A DNA stretch of 64,000 bases from Thermococcus aggregans (GTDB taxonomy: Archaea > Methanobacteriota_B > Thermococci > Thermococcales > Thermococcaceae): contig NZ_CP099582.1 in assembly GCF_024022995.1 (NCBI RefSeq), positions 1,178,001 through 1,242,000 on the forward strand, in the 5' to 3' direction. A program made the position numbers and the translations under genes. The notes under the pieces are model-generated. The model was not told the origin of the DNA. It saw only the letters and a list, made by a program, of their open reading frames with translations, and ran no database searches. Below, piece after piece: positions 23,297 through 31,625 of this stretch (the first letter of the stretch is position 1; each line of letters starts with the position of its first letter).

Positions 23297-24286
23297 TTAA
23301 ATAATCATTTTTCTTCCTCCGCGGATATAACTTCTAAATGTGCTTAAGTTTTCCAGAAATACCTCCTTAGCCTTTTCATTGACAAATGGGTTTTTCTCCG
23401 GCTCTTTAACAACTCCCTCGTATGCTGAGAGTAATCCTATTGGGGTAAGCTCCATTACTTTCTTGAAGTCTTCAAAATCCCTTTTGTATGGGTAGCAGAG
23501 CCAGACTTTATCGAATATGCTGCCCTCTATCTTTTCTTCTCTGTATTCCATATATGGATTTATTAGATACATCATGGCTTCCCCTATGGCTTCATACGCC
23601 TTTGCCTTTTGTATAGCTCCTTTATTAGTGCGGTATCCTTTTACTTCTATCCCTATTATATGCTTTTTCTCTTCATTTATTGCTATTATGTCTGCGTCTG
23701 GAGAAAAAGCTATGAAGGGATCCCATTTATCTCCACTTAGAGCGTTATGCTTTACATCCACAAGAACGTAATCAAACTTTCTTGAAAGAGCTAAAACCAA
23801 CATTTGTTTTATTTCTTTTTCACGCTCTTTCGAAGGGACAAATGTTTTTGGCTTTGTTTTCTCCAAGACATTTAGTAAATTCCACCCTTCCCTCAATAGA
23901 GCTTCTAGAAATTCAAAAATTTCATTCTCATACCTCAGAGCTAGCAGTATTGCATCATTTTCAACGACTGCTATTGTTCCGGCCACGTAAACATTTCCTG
24001 ATCTGCTCTTGAATTTAGAAGAAACTGTATCACAATATAAATTTAGCCCCCTTCCTATTAATTTACTGCAGTTTGCCATGATCACTTGCGAGTATGGCTT
24101 TAATTGATAGTCGTATACATAAGTTTCAGATTTTTCCGCTTTTTTAGGATACCAATCTGGAGACCAGGGCCCTACTGGTATTTCCTCATAATCTATGCCA
24201 TGTTTCTGTTTTATTTCTTCTAGGAGATTGATGATCTCCAGGTGTTTCTCTTTTTTGTAATATGGGGCATAATATCTTAAGTGCAT
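23297..24286 (-). CDS. Hypothetical protein with PD-(D/E)XK-like nuclease signature
   Basis: 329 residues, no transmembrane segment. The central part holds SPDADIIAINEEKKHIIGIEVKGYR, with the spacing P-D...(11-15)...E-x-K expected for the catalytic core of PD-(D/E)XK nucleases; helices with conserved-looking Lys/Gln follow (AIQKAKAYEAIGEAMMYL). The N-terminal domain (HGIDYEEIPVGPWSPDWYP) is unfamiliar. It is a single gene with its own leader, AT-rich and unlike its ACD neighbour. It may be a defence or repair nuclease or an orphan restriction-type enzyme. No methyltransferase or helicase is adjacent. Confidence 0.55.
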   Translation of the reverse strand: MHLRYYAPYYKKEKHLEIINLLEEIKQKHGIDYEEIPVGPWSPDWYPKKAEKSETYVYDYQLKPYSQVIMANCSKLIGRGLNLYCDTVSSKFKSRSGNVYVAGTIAVVENDAILLALRYENEIFEFLEALLREGWNLLNVLEKTKPKTFVPSKEREKEIKQMLVLALSRKFDYVLVDVKHNALSGDKWDPFIAFSPDADIIAINEEKKHIIGIEVKGYRTNKGAIQKAKAYEAIGEAMMYLINPYMEYREEKIEGSIFDKVWLCYPYKRDFEDFKKVMELTPIGLLSAYEGVVKEPEKNPFVNEKAKEVFLENLSTFRSYIRGGRKMII

Positions 24287-24342
24287 TGTATGTCCCTTCA
24301 GTCACAATTTATCTGGACAAAAAAGGAGAAGAGATAAAAAGC

Positions 24343-25050
24343 TCACTTCAATATGATTCTTGCGTCGGCGATGGCTGCGCCTTCGCCCTCTGGATAGACA
24401 AAGACTGGGTTTAAGTCCATCTCCTTAATGTAGTCTTTAAGATCGTCAACGAGGTTTGAAACCTTAAGCATCATGTTCACAATTGCCTTCATGTCCGCTG
24501 GGGGTTCTCCCCTCGTTCCAGCGAGGATTGGATAGCCTTTAATGCTCTTTATCATTTCCCAAGCGTCCTTCTCCTCAATTGGTATTATCCTGAAGGTAAC
24601 GTCCTTGAGGATTTCCACAAAGATACCACCGAGGCCAAACATTATTGCATGCCCGAACTGTGGGTCTTCGGTGACGCCAATGATTACTTCTCTTCCGGGC
24701 TTGAGCATTGGGGCTATTAGGACACCAAGAATCTCTGCATCGGACCTGTATCTTCTTGCGTTCTCGTGGATTTCCTCCCATTTTTGTTTGAGTTCTTCGT
24801 CGTTTTTTATGTTGAGCATGACGACTTTTGCATCGCTCTTGTGGAGTATTTGTGGCGACATGAGCTTCATGACGATGGGGTAACCAATTTCGTTTGCGTA
24901 TTTTATGGCTTCGTCGAGAGTTTTTGCGAGTTTTTCTTCTGGGACTGGTAAGCCGTAAGCTTTTAGGACTTGTTTTGCCTCGTATTCGACTAAGGCCTTC
25001 CTACCTTGAGCCAAAACATTTTCAATAACTTTCAAAGCCTCCCCCCTCAT
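24343..25050 (-). CDS. acdB: Acetyl-CoA synthetase (ADP-forming), beta subunit
   Basis: Beta subunit of ACD, which converts acyl-CoA + ADP + Pi to acid + ATP, the energy-conserving last step of sugar and peptide fermentation in Thermococcales. 235 residues with an ATP-grasp fold: YEAKQVLKAYGLPVPEEK, YPIVMKLMSPQILHKSDA, GVTEDPQFGHAIMFGLGG (phospho-His loop region) and LAGTRGEPPADM. The start is ATG 25050 after GGAGGGG. The alpha subunit gene lies directly upstream in the same orientation. Other Thermococcales carry several ACD isoforms; which isoform this is cannot be said. Confidence 0.9.
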   Translation of the reverse strand: MRGEALKVIENVLAQGRKALVEYEAKQVLKAYGLPVPEEKLAKTLDEAIKYANEIGYPIVMKLMSPQILHKSDAKVVMLNIKNDEELKQKWEEIHENARRYRSDAEILGVLIAPMLKPGREVIIGVTEDPQFGHAIMFGLGGIFVEILKDVTFRIIPIEEKDAWEMIKSIKGYPILAGTRGEPPADMKAIVNMMLKVSNLVDDLKDYIKEMDLNPVFVYPEGEGAAIADARIILK

Positions 25051-25078
25051 AAAATACCCCTCCAATAATGATGTGGGA

Positions 25079-26500
25079 TTATTCACCTTTTAACTTTTCG
25101 AGATATTTAGCATATTGGACTAGTCCAGCCAGTGCTCTAACTCCTCTCTCCGGTGTTGGGTATACTGGAACTCCCTTTTCTTCGAGTATCTTTGCGTACT
25201 TCTCTGTCTTTTTACCTCCCATGGCTACAGCGAGTATTGGCTTCTCGCTCTTTTTCGCGTATTCTGCGAGAATTTCTACTATTTCATCCTCGTCTAAAAG
25301 CGGTACTTGGAAGAGCACGATTACTATTATTGCATCAACATTGGGATCGTTAACAAAAGCTTCAATTGCGTACTTGTATCTCTGGGCATCTGTGTCTCCA
25401 ACAACGTCAGTTGGGTTTCCTACAACGGCATGTGGTGGGAAGTGCTCTTTTAAGTATTTGATAGTTTCCTCGCTCAGTTCGGCCATTCTAAGACCGAATT
25501 TGGCGACGGCATCACTTGCCATAACTCCCGCTCCACCGCCGTCTGTGATTATTCCAACTCTGTCTCCTTTTGGAAGTTTGCACTTTGCAAACGCCTTTGC
25601 AACATCAAACATGTGTTCAAAATCTTCCGCTCTTAAAATTCCTGTCTGTTTGAAAACTGCATCGTAAATTACATCTGTTCCAGCCAAGCTTCCAGTGTGT
25701 GAAGAAGCTGCTTTTGCACCGTATTCTGTTCTTCCGCTCTTGAGAGCTATAACGGGCTTTACTTTTGTTATTCTCTTTGCAGCTTCGATGAATTTTCTAC
25801 CGTCTTTTACTCCCTCTATGTAGAAGGTGACGACTTTTATGGAGTCATCGTAAATGAAGTAGTCCATTAAGTCAGCATCGTCCACGTCTATTTTGTTGCC
25901 GTAGCTTACCATTTTTCCAATTCCTATTCCTGCTAAAGCTGCCCAATCAAGCATTGCTGCGGCAAAAGCACCACTTTGAGAAACGAAGGCTATTGGACCG
26001 CTCTTTGGTCTGTCCATTTTTTCATCTGGGAGGAAAACCGTGTCAACACCTGTGTCAGGCACGTAAACTCCAACACAGTTAGGTCCTATGACTCTTATTC
26101 CATTTTCCTTTGCTATTTGGAGAATTTCTTCTTCCATTTTCTTTCCTTCTTCACCAAGCTCTCCAAAGCCGCCAGTGATAATAACTACTGCTTTTATTCC
26201 CTTTTCTGCAATCTCTCTCATTGTGTTTGGTACAAAAGGTGCTGGAATAGCTATTACTGCCAAATCCGTGTCATCTGGAAGCTCTTTGACGCTTTTATAT
26301 ACCCTATACCCTTCGATTTCATCAAGCTTTGGGTTTACGGGGTAGATGTTTCCTTTGAAAATCCCCTGTTCTTTGTTCCTTTTGAAGTTCTCAAAAATAA
26401 CGTTTCCAACTTTTCCTTTTTTGTTTGTGGCTCCTATGATTGCGACAGCCTTGGGTTCGAAGAAGGGTTTGAGTTCTTCGACGATTTTTGGATTTTCCAT
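25079..26500 (-). CDS. acdA: Acetyl-CoA synthetase (ADP-forming), alpha subunit
   Basis: Alpha subunit of ACD, 473 residues. CoA-binding Rossmann domain (AVAIIGATNKKGKVGN, residues 18-33), ligase-CoA domains, and the phosphorylated histidine H268 in AASSHTGSLAG. GPNCVGVY and FVSQSGAFAAAML are conserved succinyl-CoA-synthetase-type motifs. The true start is ATG 26500, right after GAGGTGATACC; the 44 codons before it in frame lie in the AT-rich leader. Gene order alpha-beta with a 28-base gap suggests one operon and equal expression. Confidence 0.92.
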   Translation of the reverse strand: MENPKIVEELKPFFEPKAVAIIGATNKKGKVGNVIFENFKRNKEQGIFKGNIYPVNPKLDEIEGYRVYKSVKELPDDTDLAVIAIPAPFVPNTMREIAEKGIKAVVIITGGFGELGEEGKKMEEEILQIAKENGIRVIGPNCVGVYVPDTGVDTVFLPDEKMDRPKSGPIAFVSQSGAFAAAMLDWAALAGIGIGKMVSYGNKIDVDDADLMDYFIYDDSIKVVTFYIEGVKDGRKFIEAAKRITKVKPVIALKSGRTEYGAKAASSHTGSLAGTDVIYDAVFKQTGILRAEDFEHMFDVAKAFAKCKLPKGDRVGIITDGGGAGVMASDAVAKFGLRMAELSEETIKYLKEHFPPHAVVGNPTDVVGDTDAQRYKYAIEAFVNDPNVDAIIVIVLFQVPLLDEDEIVEILAEYAKKSEKPILAVAMGGKKTEKYAKILEEKGVPVYPTPERGVRALAGLVQYAKYLEKLKGE

Positions 26501-26628
26501 GGTATCACCTCTTTTATAAATAAATTTCCATTTGAACTTTATCTTCTTGTGTATAAAAGTTTTATGTAAGTAAAATAAGCTCTTTGATGAATTGATAGAA
26601 GCATTACTGTCCAAAAATTGGAAAAATA

Positions 26629-27396
26629 TCAACCACTGTTGCTAAGTTCCTCCAAAAAGTTGAGGCTTTTGAGGACAGCGTCAAAAGTTCTTACTTCCAG
26701 AGACATTGGAACTCTAGGTATTTTCTTCAGTATCTCTCTCCAGGGAACAGTGCCTTCTCCTAGGGCAAGATGAGAATCTTCAGTACCGTTGTTGTCACTT
26801 AGGTGTATATACTCGATTCTGTCCCTTAAAAGCTCGATAAACTCATCGAAGTTCCTAGTTGTTGTGTTTAAGTGTCCTACATCAAACGCCACGCCGAGAT
26901 TAGTGCCATCAATTAGCTCTGCTATTCTCTCCGGCGTTTGCCCGTCGAGAATCCAGAGGGAAGGCATATTCTCTAGAACTACCTTTATCCCTATTTTTTC
27001 CGCTACTCTGTCTATTTCTTCAAGAGAGCGCTTTTGAACTTTTTCGTAAGCTTTTGGAAATTTTCCGCCTAGTGGAGATCTGTAGGCTGGATGAATCACG
27101 ACAAGGAGAGATCCCGTATCGTGTGCTATTTCCAGAGTTTCAAAGAGTAAACTGAGGGATACTCTCCTAATTTTTTCGTTCAATGAGCCGATGTTTACAT
27201 CACTGAAAGGAGCGTGGATAGTGCTTTTTAATGCGTTGTCCTCTAAAAACTCTTTGTGCACTCTATAGTTATGTCTGTTCAGCTCATGGTAACCTTCATT
27301 GACAATCTCAACAAAATCAACGTCAAGGTTCTTTATTTTATGAAGAACCAAGCCTAGGCTTTTGTCAAATAGGCACTGTGTTGAGACTCCTATCAC
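26629..27396 (-). CDS. Sugar-phosphate isomerase/epimerase-like TIM-barrel protein
   Basis: 255 residues of the xylose-isomerase-like / AP-endonuclease-2 superfamily. Barrel landmarks include VVLENMPSLW (metal-ligand Glu), GVAFDVGHLNTT, EYIHLSDNNGTEDSHLALGEGTVPW and SLEVRTF at the last strand. The ligand set Glu-Asp/His-Glu fits a divalent-metal isomerase or endonuclease IV relative; a sugar role is the usual annotation. Substrate unknown. Stands between ACD and AIM24 on the same strand. Confidence 0.78.
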   Translation of the reverse strand: MIGVSTQCLFDKSLGLVLHKIKNLDVDFVEIVNEGYHELNRHNYRVHKEFLEDNALKSTIHAPFSDVNIGSLNEKIRRVSLSLLFETLEIAHDTGSLLVVIHPAYRSPLGGKFPKAYEKVQKRSLEEIDRVAEKIGIKVVLENMPSLWILDGQTPERIAELIDGTNLGVAFDVGHLNTTTRNFDEFIELLRDRIEYIHLSDNNGTEDSHLALGEGTVPWREILKKIPRVPMSLEVRTFDAVLKSLNFLEELSNSG

Positions 27397-27438
27397 TTTC
27401 CCCCACCGGAGGAGAATAAAAGGGAGGGTATAAAAAGC

Positions 27439-28107
27439 TCACTCCCGGGACTTGGGCAGGAATGGAATGAGCCAGCTTAAAAAGCTGTCTATGCTCCTTG
27501 TTTGGATGTAAAGCGTTCCAGTACCGTAGAATTCTGCAACAAGCCCTTCGCCACCAAAAATCGTGCTCTTTAATCCCCCAACTCTTTTTATCTTAAAATC
27601 GAGACCCTCTGTAAAGGCAACCAAATGGCCTGTGTCTACGATAAATCTCTCATTTCTGAGCTCCTTTTTGTATATTCCTCCGAAGCTCGAGAGAAACACC
27701 GTCCCTTCTCCGCTTAGTTTGAGCAGGAATAAGCCCTCCCTTGAGAAGAACGTTTTTGCACCGCCGAACTTGGTGTCAATGTCTATCTCTTCAGAGCTCG
27801 CTAAAAATGCTCCGCTCTGGGCGTAGAGGGTTCCCCTCAATTCCAGCGCTTCTATATCGCCCATGTATGGCGGTGCCAGACCAACGTTGCCTTTACCCCC
27901 GCTAGCTCTGAACGTGTTCACGAATATGCTCTCTCCTCCGAGCATTGACCTCTTTAACGCCTTAAAGAGTCCTCCTGTCTTTGTCTCTATTTCTATATTC
28001 GGGCTCATATGAACCATCGCGCCCGGTTCCGCCTTGATGGCTTCTCCCTCTTCCAGTTCTACCTCAACCAAGCTGAAGCTTGGTCTTTGAATAATTTCGT
28101 ATCTCAC
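27439..28107 (-). CDS. AIM24/TIGR00266 family protein
   Basis: 222-residue all-beta protein of the AIM24 family (TIGR00266). It shows the repeated AxPGAMVHM, GGLFKALKRSMLGGESIFVN, Gly-rich GTVFLSSFGG and GEGLVAEFYGTGTLYIQTRS. Molecular role unknown in prokaryotes. The chosen start is GTG 28107 (MRYEIIQRPSF), with GGTGTT six bases before it; the 39 in-frame codons upstream overlap the nth end and lack family similarity. Confidence 0.82.
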   Translation of the reverse strand: MRYEIIQRPSFSLVEVELEEGEAIKAEPGAMVHMSPNIEIETKTGGLFKALKRSMLGGESIFVNTFRASGGKGNVGLAPPYMGDIEALELRGTLYAQSGAFLASSEEIDIDTKFGGAKTFFSREGLFLLKLSGEGTVFLSSFGGIYKKELRNERFIVDTGHLVAFTEGLDFKIKRVGGLKSTIFGGEGLVAEFYGTGTLYIQTRSIDSFLSWLIPFLPKSRE

Positions 28108-28151
28108 GTGCAACACCAAAGAAAGTTGGGAGTTCTGATATATAGCTCTTC

Positions 28152-28868
28152 TTATTTTATATCTTCTCTCGTTATCTGGCCTTTGAAATATGGGCAGAGG
28201 TCTTGCAGAATGCACTCGTCGCATTTGGGGGCTATGGGCTTGCAGACCATCTTTCCATGGTCAACCATTGCATGGTTTACATATACCCATAAATCTTTAG
28301 GTATCAGTTGTTTGAGGTATTCTTCGACTTTTTCCGGTGGGACTTTTGGAGGAGCTAAGCCCAAGCGTTTGCTTATCCTGTTTACGTGAGTATCGACGGG
28401 AATTGCTTGTTTTCCAAACCCATATGCCAAAACAATGTTTGCACACTTTCTTCCTATTCCTGGAAGTTTCATAAGCTCTTCAATACTATCTGGCACTTTG
28501 CCACCATATTTTTCGAGGATTATTCGGGAAGCCTTTACTATCCATTCTCCCTTTGTCTTCCAGAGACCGACACCGTTCTTCCTTAAAAACTCCTGCATTT
28601 CCTCAACTGGGGTGTTTGCTATGGTTTTGATGTCCTTGTACTTCTTAAATAGCTCTTCCCAAACCCTATACGTGACTTCATCCCTCATTCTTTGGGATAT
28701 TATACAGTGGATCAATGTTTTGTACGGCTCCCCAATAAGTATCTTTTCTCTAGGATAGGTGTTTATGAGCCTTTTAACAATCTCTTGGGCGCGTTTTTTC
28801 TTATCTTCCCAGCTTTCGGCAAAGGTAAATTCATCATGACTGGATGATTGTAAGTTTGTTTCCATCAT
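28152..28868 (-). CDS. nth: Endonuclease III (DNA glycosylase/AP lyase)
   Basis: Removes oxidised pyrimidines and cleaves abasic sites. HhH-GPD core with the helix-hairpin-helix LPGIGRKCANIVLAYG; the catalytic Lys falls in this hairpin (GRK) and the Asp in VDTHVNRISKRLGL. The C-terminal [4Fe-4S] motif is intact: C-x6-C-x2-C-x5-C in CKPIAPKCDECILQDLC. Starts at one of two adjacent ATGs (28868 or 28865) after GGTGGTTC. It overlaps the end of the 143-residue gene upstream by about 35 bases. Confidence 0.92.
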   Translation of the reverse strand: MMETNLQSSSHDEFTFAESWEDKKKRAQEIVKRLINTYPREKILIGEPYKTLIHCIISQRMRDEVTYRVWEELFKKYKDIKTIANTPVEEMQEFLRKNGVGLWKTKGEWIVKASRIILEKYGGKVPDSIEELMKLPGIGRKCANIVLAYGFGKQAIPVDTHVNRISKRLGLAPPKVPPEKVEEYLKQLIPKDLWVYVNHAMVDHGKMVCKPIAPKCDECILQDLCPYFKGQITREDIK

Positions 28869-29265
28869 GAACCACCAGCACAGTGTCTTTTGCAAGCCTA
28901 ACTTCTTTAAGCTTCTCGAACTCCTGGTTAAAAATCTTCCCTCCTTTGTGGTCTAAGATTAAAACTTCGTTCTCAAAGACGACTACAATAATGTTTTCTC
29001 CAGGAATTATGCCTTTAATTTCCTTTTTAAATTCGAGGGTTATAGAAAAGATCTCCCTCTCACTCAGCTCTACTGCCGTCGAGTCGGTGATTCTGAGGAC
29101 TTTCGGTTCTGCATAAACCACTTTAAATTTTAGTGGTTTTCCAAGCAAATCTATTTCTAGAATATCTCCTTCTCTCGCTTCTTTTCCTTTGAGCTTTGCC
29201 CTTATAACCTCCGCAAAATCGGGAGTTAAGGGGGTTTCAAACAGAGGTTTTAGTATAAGCTTCAT
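28834..29265 (-). CDS. Hypothetical beta-rich protein, Cdc48 N-domain-like outline
   Basis: 143 residues, mostly beta strands. The first half (AEVIRAKLKGKEAREGDILEID, KVVYAEPKVLRITDSTAVEL) has the spacing of a double-psi beta-barrel like the N-domain of Cdc48/VAT, a substrate-adaptor fold. The second half repeats short strand patterns (NEVLILDHKGG; NKLTIIQS). No AAA module is attached. Start ATG 29265 lies after GGAGGGGAGATGC. The end overlaps nth, suggesting co-expression. This fold guess rests on sequence pattern only. Confidence 0.55.
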   Translation of the reverse strand: MKLILKPLFETPLTPDFAEVIRAKLKGKEAREGDILEIDLLGKPLKFKVVYAEPKVLRITDSTAVELSEREIFSITLEFKKEIKGIIPGENIIVVVFENEVLILDHKGGKIFNQEFEKLKEVRLAKDTVLVVHDGNKLTIIQS

Positions 29266-29330
29266 GCATCTCCCCTCCACTAACTATACTTCAGACATAA
29301 TTAAGGGTTTTTGAAGGAAAACTTTATAAA

Positions 29331-29352
29331 CGATATATCGTTCGATATATCG
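29331..29352. promoter_or_regulatory. Double palindromic operator of the PadR-ABC operon
   Basis: Two identical perfect 10-bp palindromes, CGATATATCG at 29331-29340 and again at 29343-29352, with starts 12 bases apart. They follow the TATA box CTTTATAAA (about 29322-29330) and end at the GGTGAC ribosome binding site, covering the predicted transcription start. PadR proteins are typically autoregulated dimers binding such dyads (established knowledge); with one helical turn between copies, two dimers could bind the same face. Confidence 0.7.
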
Positions 29353-29361
29353 GTGACTAAC

Positions 29362-29838
29362 TTGGAAAGGCCAAAGTATAAGGGACATCTCAAACTCCTC
29401 ATCCTCAAGATATTGTCAGAGAAGCCTATGCACGGCTACGGCATAATGGCCGAGCTGGAGCGCTCTTACGGCATACCCTACCCAAGTCCCGGAACTATAT
29501 ATCCAATACTTTCTTCGTTAAAGCGTAGGGGGTTAATAGAAACCGTCGGTGAAGGGAAGAGGGATAAACGCCTCTATAGGGCTACCGAAAAGGGGAAAGA
29601 ATACCTTGAGGAGCACGCAGAGGAGCTGGAAAAGATGCTCCGCATGGCGGCTCTCTTCAGGGAGTTCGCAAGGCTCGGTGGAAGGGAGCTTGGAGAGCTC
29701 CTCAAGGAGGTCTTTCTCTCCCTCGACAAGCTGAGCGACGAGCAGAAAACTGCACTCGCAAGGGAGTTCTCCGAGTTCACGAAGAGGGTCAGGCTGATTC
29801 TCCTAGGTGAAATACCCAGGAGGGATGGAAATGAGTGA
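29362..29838 (+). CDS. PadR-family transcriptional repressor
   Basis: 158 residues from TTG 29362 (MERPKYKGHL), the codon properly spaced from GGTGAC; an in-frame extension upstream would cover the operator. The winged HTH is clear: LLILKILSEKPMHGYGIMAELERSYG, GTIYPILSSLKRRGLIE and a wing RDKRLYRATEKG. A C-terminal helical dimerisation part follows. It heads an operon with an exporter and probably senses the exporter's cargo. The DNA is GC-rich compared with both flanks. Confidence 0.9.
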   Translation: MERPKYKGHLKLLILKILSEKPMHGYGIMAELERSYGIPYPSPGTIYPILSSLKRRGLIETVGEGKRDKRLYRATEKGKEYLEEHAEELEKMLRMAALFREFARLGGRELGELLKEVFLSLDKLSDEQKTALAREFSEFTKRVRLILLGEIPRRDGNE

Positions 29839-30814
29839 AGCGATTATCGTTGAGAACCTCGTGAAAAAATATGGGGACTTTGAAGCCGTTAGGGGAATAT
29901 CCTTCAAGGTGAAACGGGGCGAGATATTCGCCTTCCTCGGGCCGAACGGCGCGGGAAAGACCACCACTGTCCACATGCTCACGACACTGCTGAGACCGAC
30001 CTCAGGCAGGGCAGTAGTTGCTGGCCACGACGTCGTCAATGAGCCGATGGAGGTAAGGAAGAGGATAGGCATCGTGTTTCAGGATCCAACCCTCGACGGG
30101 GAGCTCACCGCCTACGAGAACATGTACATCCACGGGAGGATATACGGACTGAAGGGGAGCGAGCTGAAGGAGAAGATAGAGCGCCTTCTCAAGTTCGTCG
30201 AGCTGTGGGAGTTTAAAGACAAGCCCGTCAAGACGTTCTCAGGTGGAATGCAGAGAAGGCTTGAGATAGCGCGCTCCCTTCTCCACGAGCCGGAGGTACT
30301 TTTCCTCGACGAGCCGACGATAGGCCTCGACCCGCAGACGAGGGCTCATATCTGGGACTACATAAAGGCTATGAAGGAGGAGCACAACATGACAATTTTC
30401 CTCACGACGCACTACATGGACGAGGCGGAACAACTGGCCGACAGGATAGCGATAATTGACCACGGCAAGATAATTGCAGAGGGCACCGCGGAGGAGCTGA
30501 AGAAGCTCGTGGGTAACGATGTGATTTACCTCAAGCTCGAAGCGCCCGAAGAGCTGAGGTGCTTCAAGGCTGACTTCATAAGGGGATGCAAAGTCCTCGC
30601 GGACGGTAGGGTGGCCCTCGAAGTCGAGAACGCCGCGGAGGCCCTCCCAAGGCTCTTCGAGCTGGCAGGTGAGAAGGGCATCAAAATCCTTGAAGTGACA
30701 TACCACAGGCCGACGCTCAACGACGTCTTCCTCCACCTGACCGGGAGGGAGATAAGGGAAGAGGGCGCGGAGAACCCGATGGCGGCCTTCGCGAGAATGA
30801 GGATGAGGAGGTGA
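29831..30814 (+). CDS. ABC exporter ATPase (DrrA/CcmA-like)
   Basis: 327 residues with Walker A GPNGAGKTTT near 36, Q-loop VFQDPTLDGELT, signature FSGGMQRRLEIARSL, Walker B LFLDEPTIGLDP and H-loop LTTHYMDEAEQL. The C-terminal extension with LNDVFLHLTGREIR is the DrrA-type tail (DUF4162-like) found in drug and antibiotic exporters. ATG 29831 is chosen for its six-base distance from GGAGGG and overlaps the PadR stop, so translation is coupled. It pairs with the permease that starts four bases downstream. Confidence 0.92.
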   Translation: MSEAIIVENLVKKYGDFEAVRGISFKVKRGEIFAFLGPNGAGKTTTVHMLTTLLRPTSGRAVVAGHDVVNEPMEVRKRIGIVFQDPTLDGELTAYENMYIHGRIYGLKGSELKEKIERLLKFVELWEFKDKPVKTFSGGMQRRLEIARSLLHEPEVLFLDEPTIGLDPQTRAHIWDYIKAMKEEHNMTIFLTTHYMDEAEQLADRIAIIDHGKIIAEGTAEELKKLVGNDVIYLKLEAPEELRCFKADFIRGCKVLADGRVALEVENAAEALPRLFELAGEKGIKILEVTYHRPTLNDVFLHLTGREIREEGAENPMAAFARMRMRR

Positions 30815-30818
30815 GAGA

Positions 30819-31589
30819 ATGGAGGCACTCACAACGATGGCCTACAGGCAGCTGAAGAGGTTCGCAAGGGCCAGGTCAAGGGTCGCGGGAATGATAATCA
30901 ACCCGCTCCTGTGGCTCGTCTTCTTCGGAATGGGATGGAGCAAGGTCTTCGACAACCCCATGGTGAGGACTATCTTTGGGGGCGTTGACTACCTCACGTT
31001 CTTGGCCCCGGGTATCTTCGCAATGACTGTCTTCAACCAGAGCTTCGTTGCCGGGGTGAGCGTCATCTGGGACAAGCAGTTCGGCTTCCTCAAGGAGGTT
31101 CTTGTAGCGCCGGCGTCGAGGAAGGAGAGCATCCTCGGGCGCATAATCGGGGATTCCCTCGTCACGCTTACGCAGGGCGCTATAATCCTCGCGCTGACGT
31201 TCTTCCTCGCGGAGAACTTAAAACCCAGCGGCTTCCTTCCGGCGCTCGGAGTGGGCTTCCTGCTCGCCATGGCATTCTCGGGCTTCGGCGTCAGCCTCGC
31301 CCTCAGGATGGAGAGCATGGAGGGCTTCCAGATGATAATGATGGTCCTCATGCTCCCGCTGACCTTCCTGAGCGGCGCAATATATCCAATAGAAACCATG
31401 CCGGGGTGGATGAAGGCCCTCGCCTACGTCAACCCGCTCACATACGCCGTAGATGGGGCGAGGCACTTCCTCGTGGGGGCGAGCGTGGCAAAGTTCTCGC
31501 TCGCAGTTGACCTCGGCGTACTTGCCGTTTTGGCGGCCATACTCGTCGGGCTGGCGATGGTTGAGTTCGAGAGGGCCACGATAGGGTAA
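30819..31589 (+). CDS. ABC-2 type permease (DrrB-like)
   Basis: 256 residues, six hydrophobic helices, ABC-2 family. It has YLTFLAPGIFAMTVFNQSF, a central KQFGFLKEVLVAPASRKES coupling motif and LPLTFLSGAIYPIETMPGWM, the conserved exit-helix segment of this family. Forms the membrane part of the PadR-controlled exporter. Substrate unknown; a drug, bacteriocin-like or lipid substrate is typical. The GC-rich composition ends at its stop codon, marking the right edge of the acquired block. Confidence 0.9.
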   Translation: MEALTTMAYRQLKRFARARSRVAGMIINPLLWLVFFGMGWSKVFDNPMVRTIFGGVDYLTFLAPGIFAMTVFNQSFVAGVSVIWDKQFGFLKEVLVAPASRKESILGRIIGDSLVTLTQGAIILALTFFLAENLKPSGFLPALGVGFLLAMAFSGFGVSLALRMESMEGFQMIMMVLMLPLTFLSGAIYPIETMPGWMKALAYVNPLTYAVDGARHFLVGASVAKFSLAVDLGVLAVLAAILVGLAMVEFERATIG

Positions 31590-31625
31590 ACGGGAAAAGG
31601 AGTTAAGAACCTTTGGAGAGATACG

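Noticed and set aside
23211-23300. 29-codon ORF MKRLLILQKGGKFDRK...
   Set aside because: No ribosome binding site, and it overlaps the end of the convergent gene by four bases; nothing supports translation.
26500-26515. TGM-like GGTATCACCTC in front of the ACD alpha gene
   Set aside because: On the coding strand this is just the RBS GAGGTGATACC; no second half-site at N5 spacing.
29311-29361. Upstream extension of the PadR gene
   Set aside because: The extra codons consist of TATA box and operator sequence; the TTG with correctly spaced GGTGAC is the better start.
30239-30832. 197-codon minus-strand ORF opposite the DrrA-like ATPase
   Set aside because: Shadow frame in GC-rich coding DNA; the plus-strand gene has all ABC motifs.
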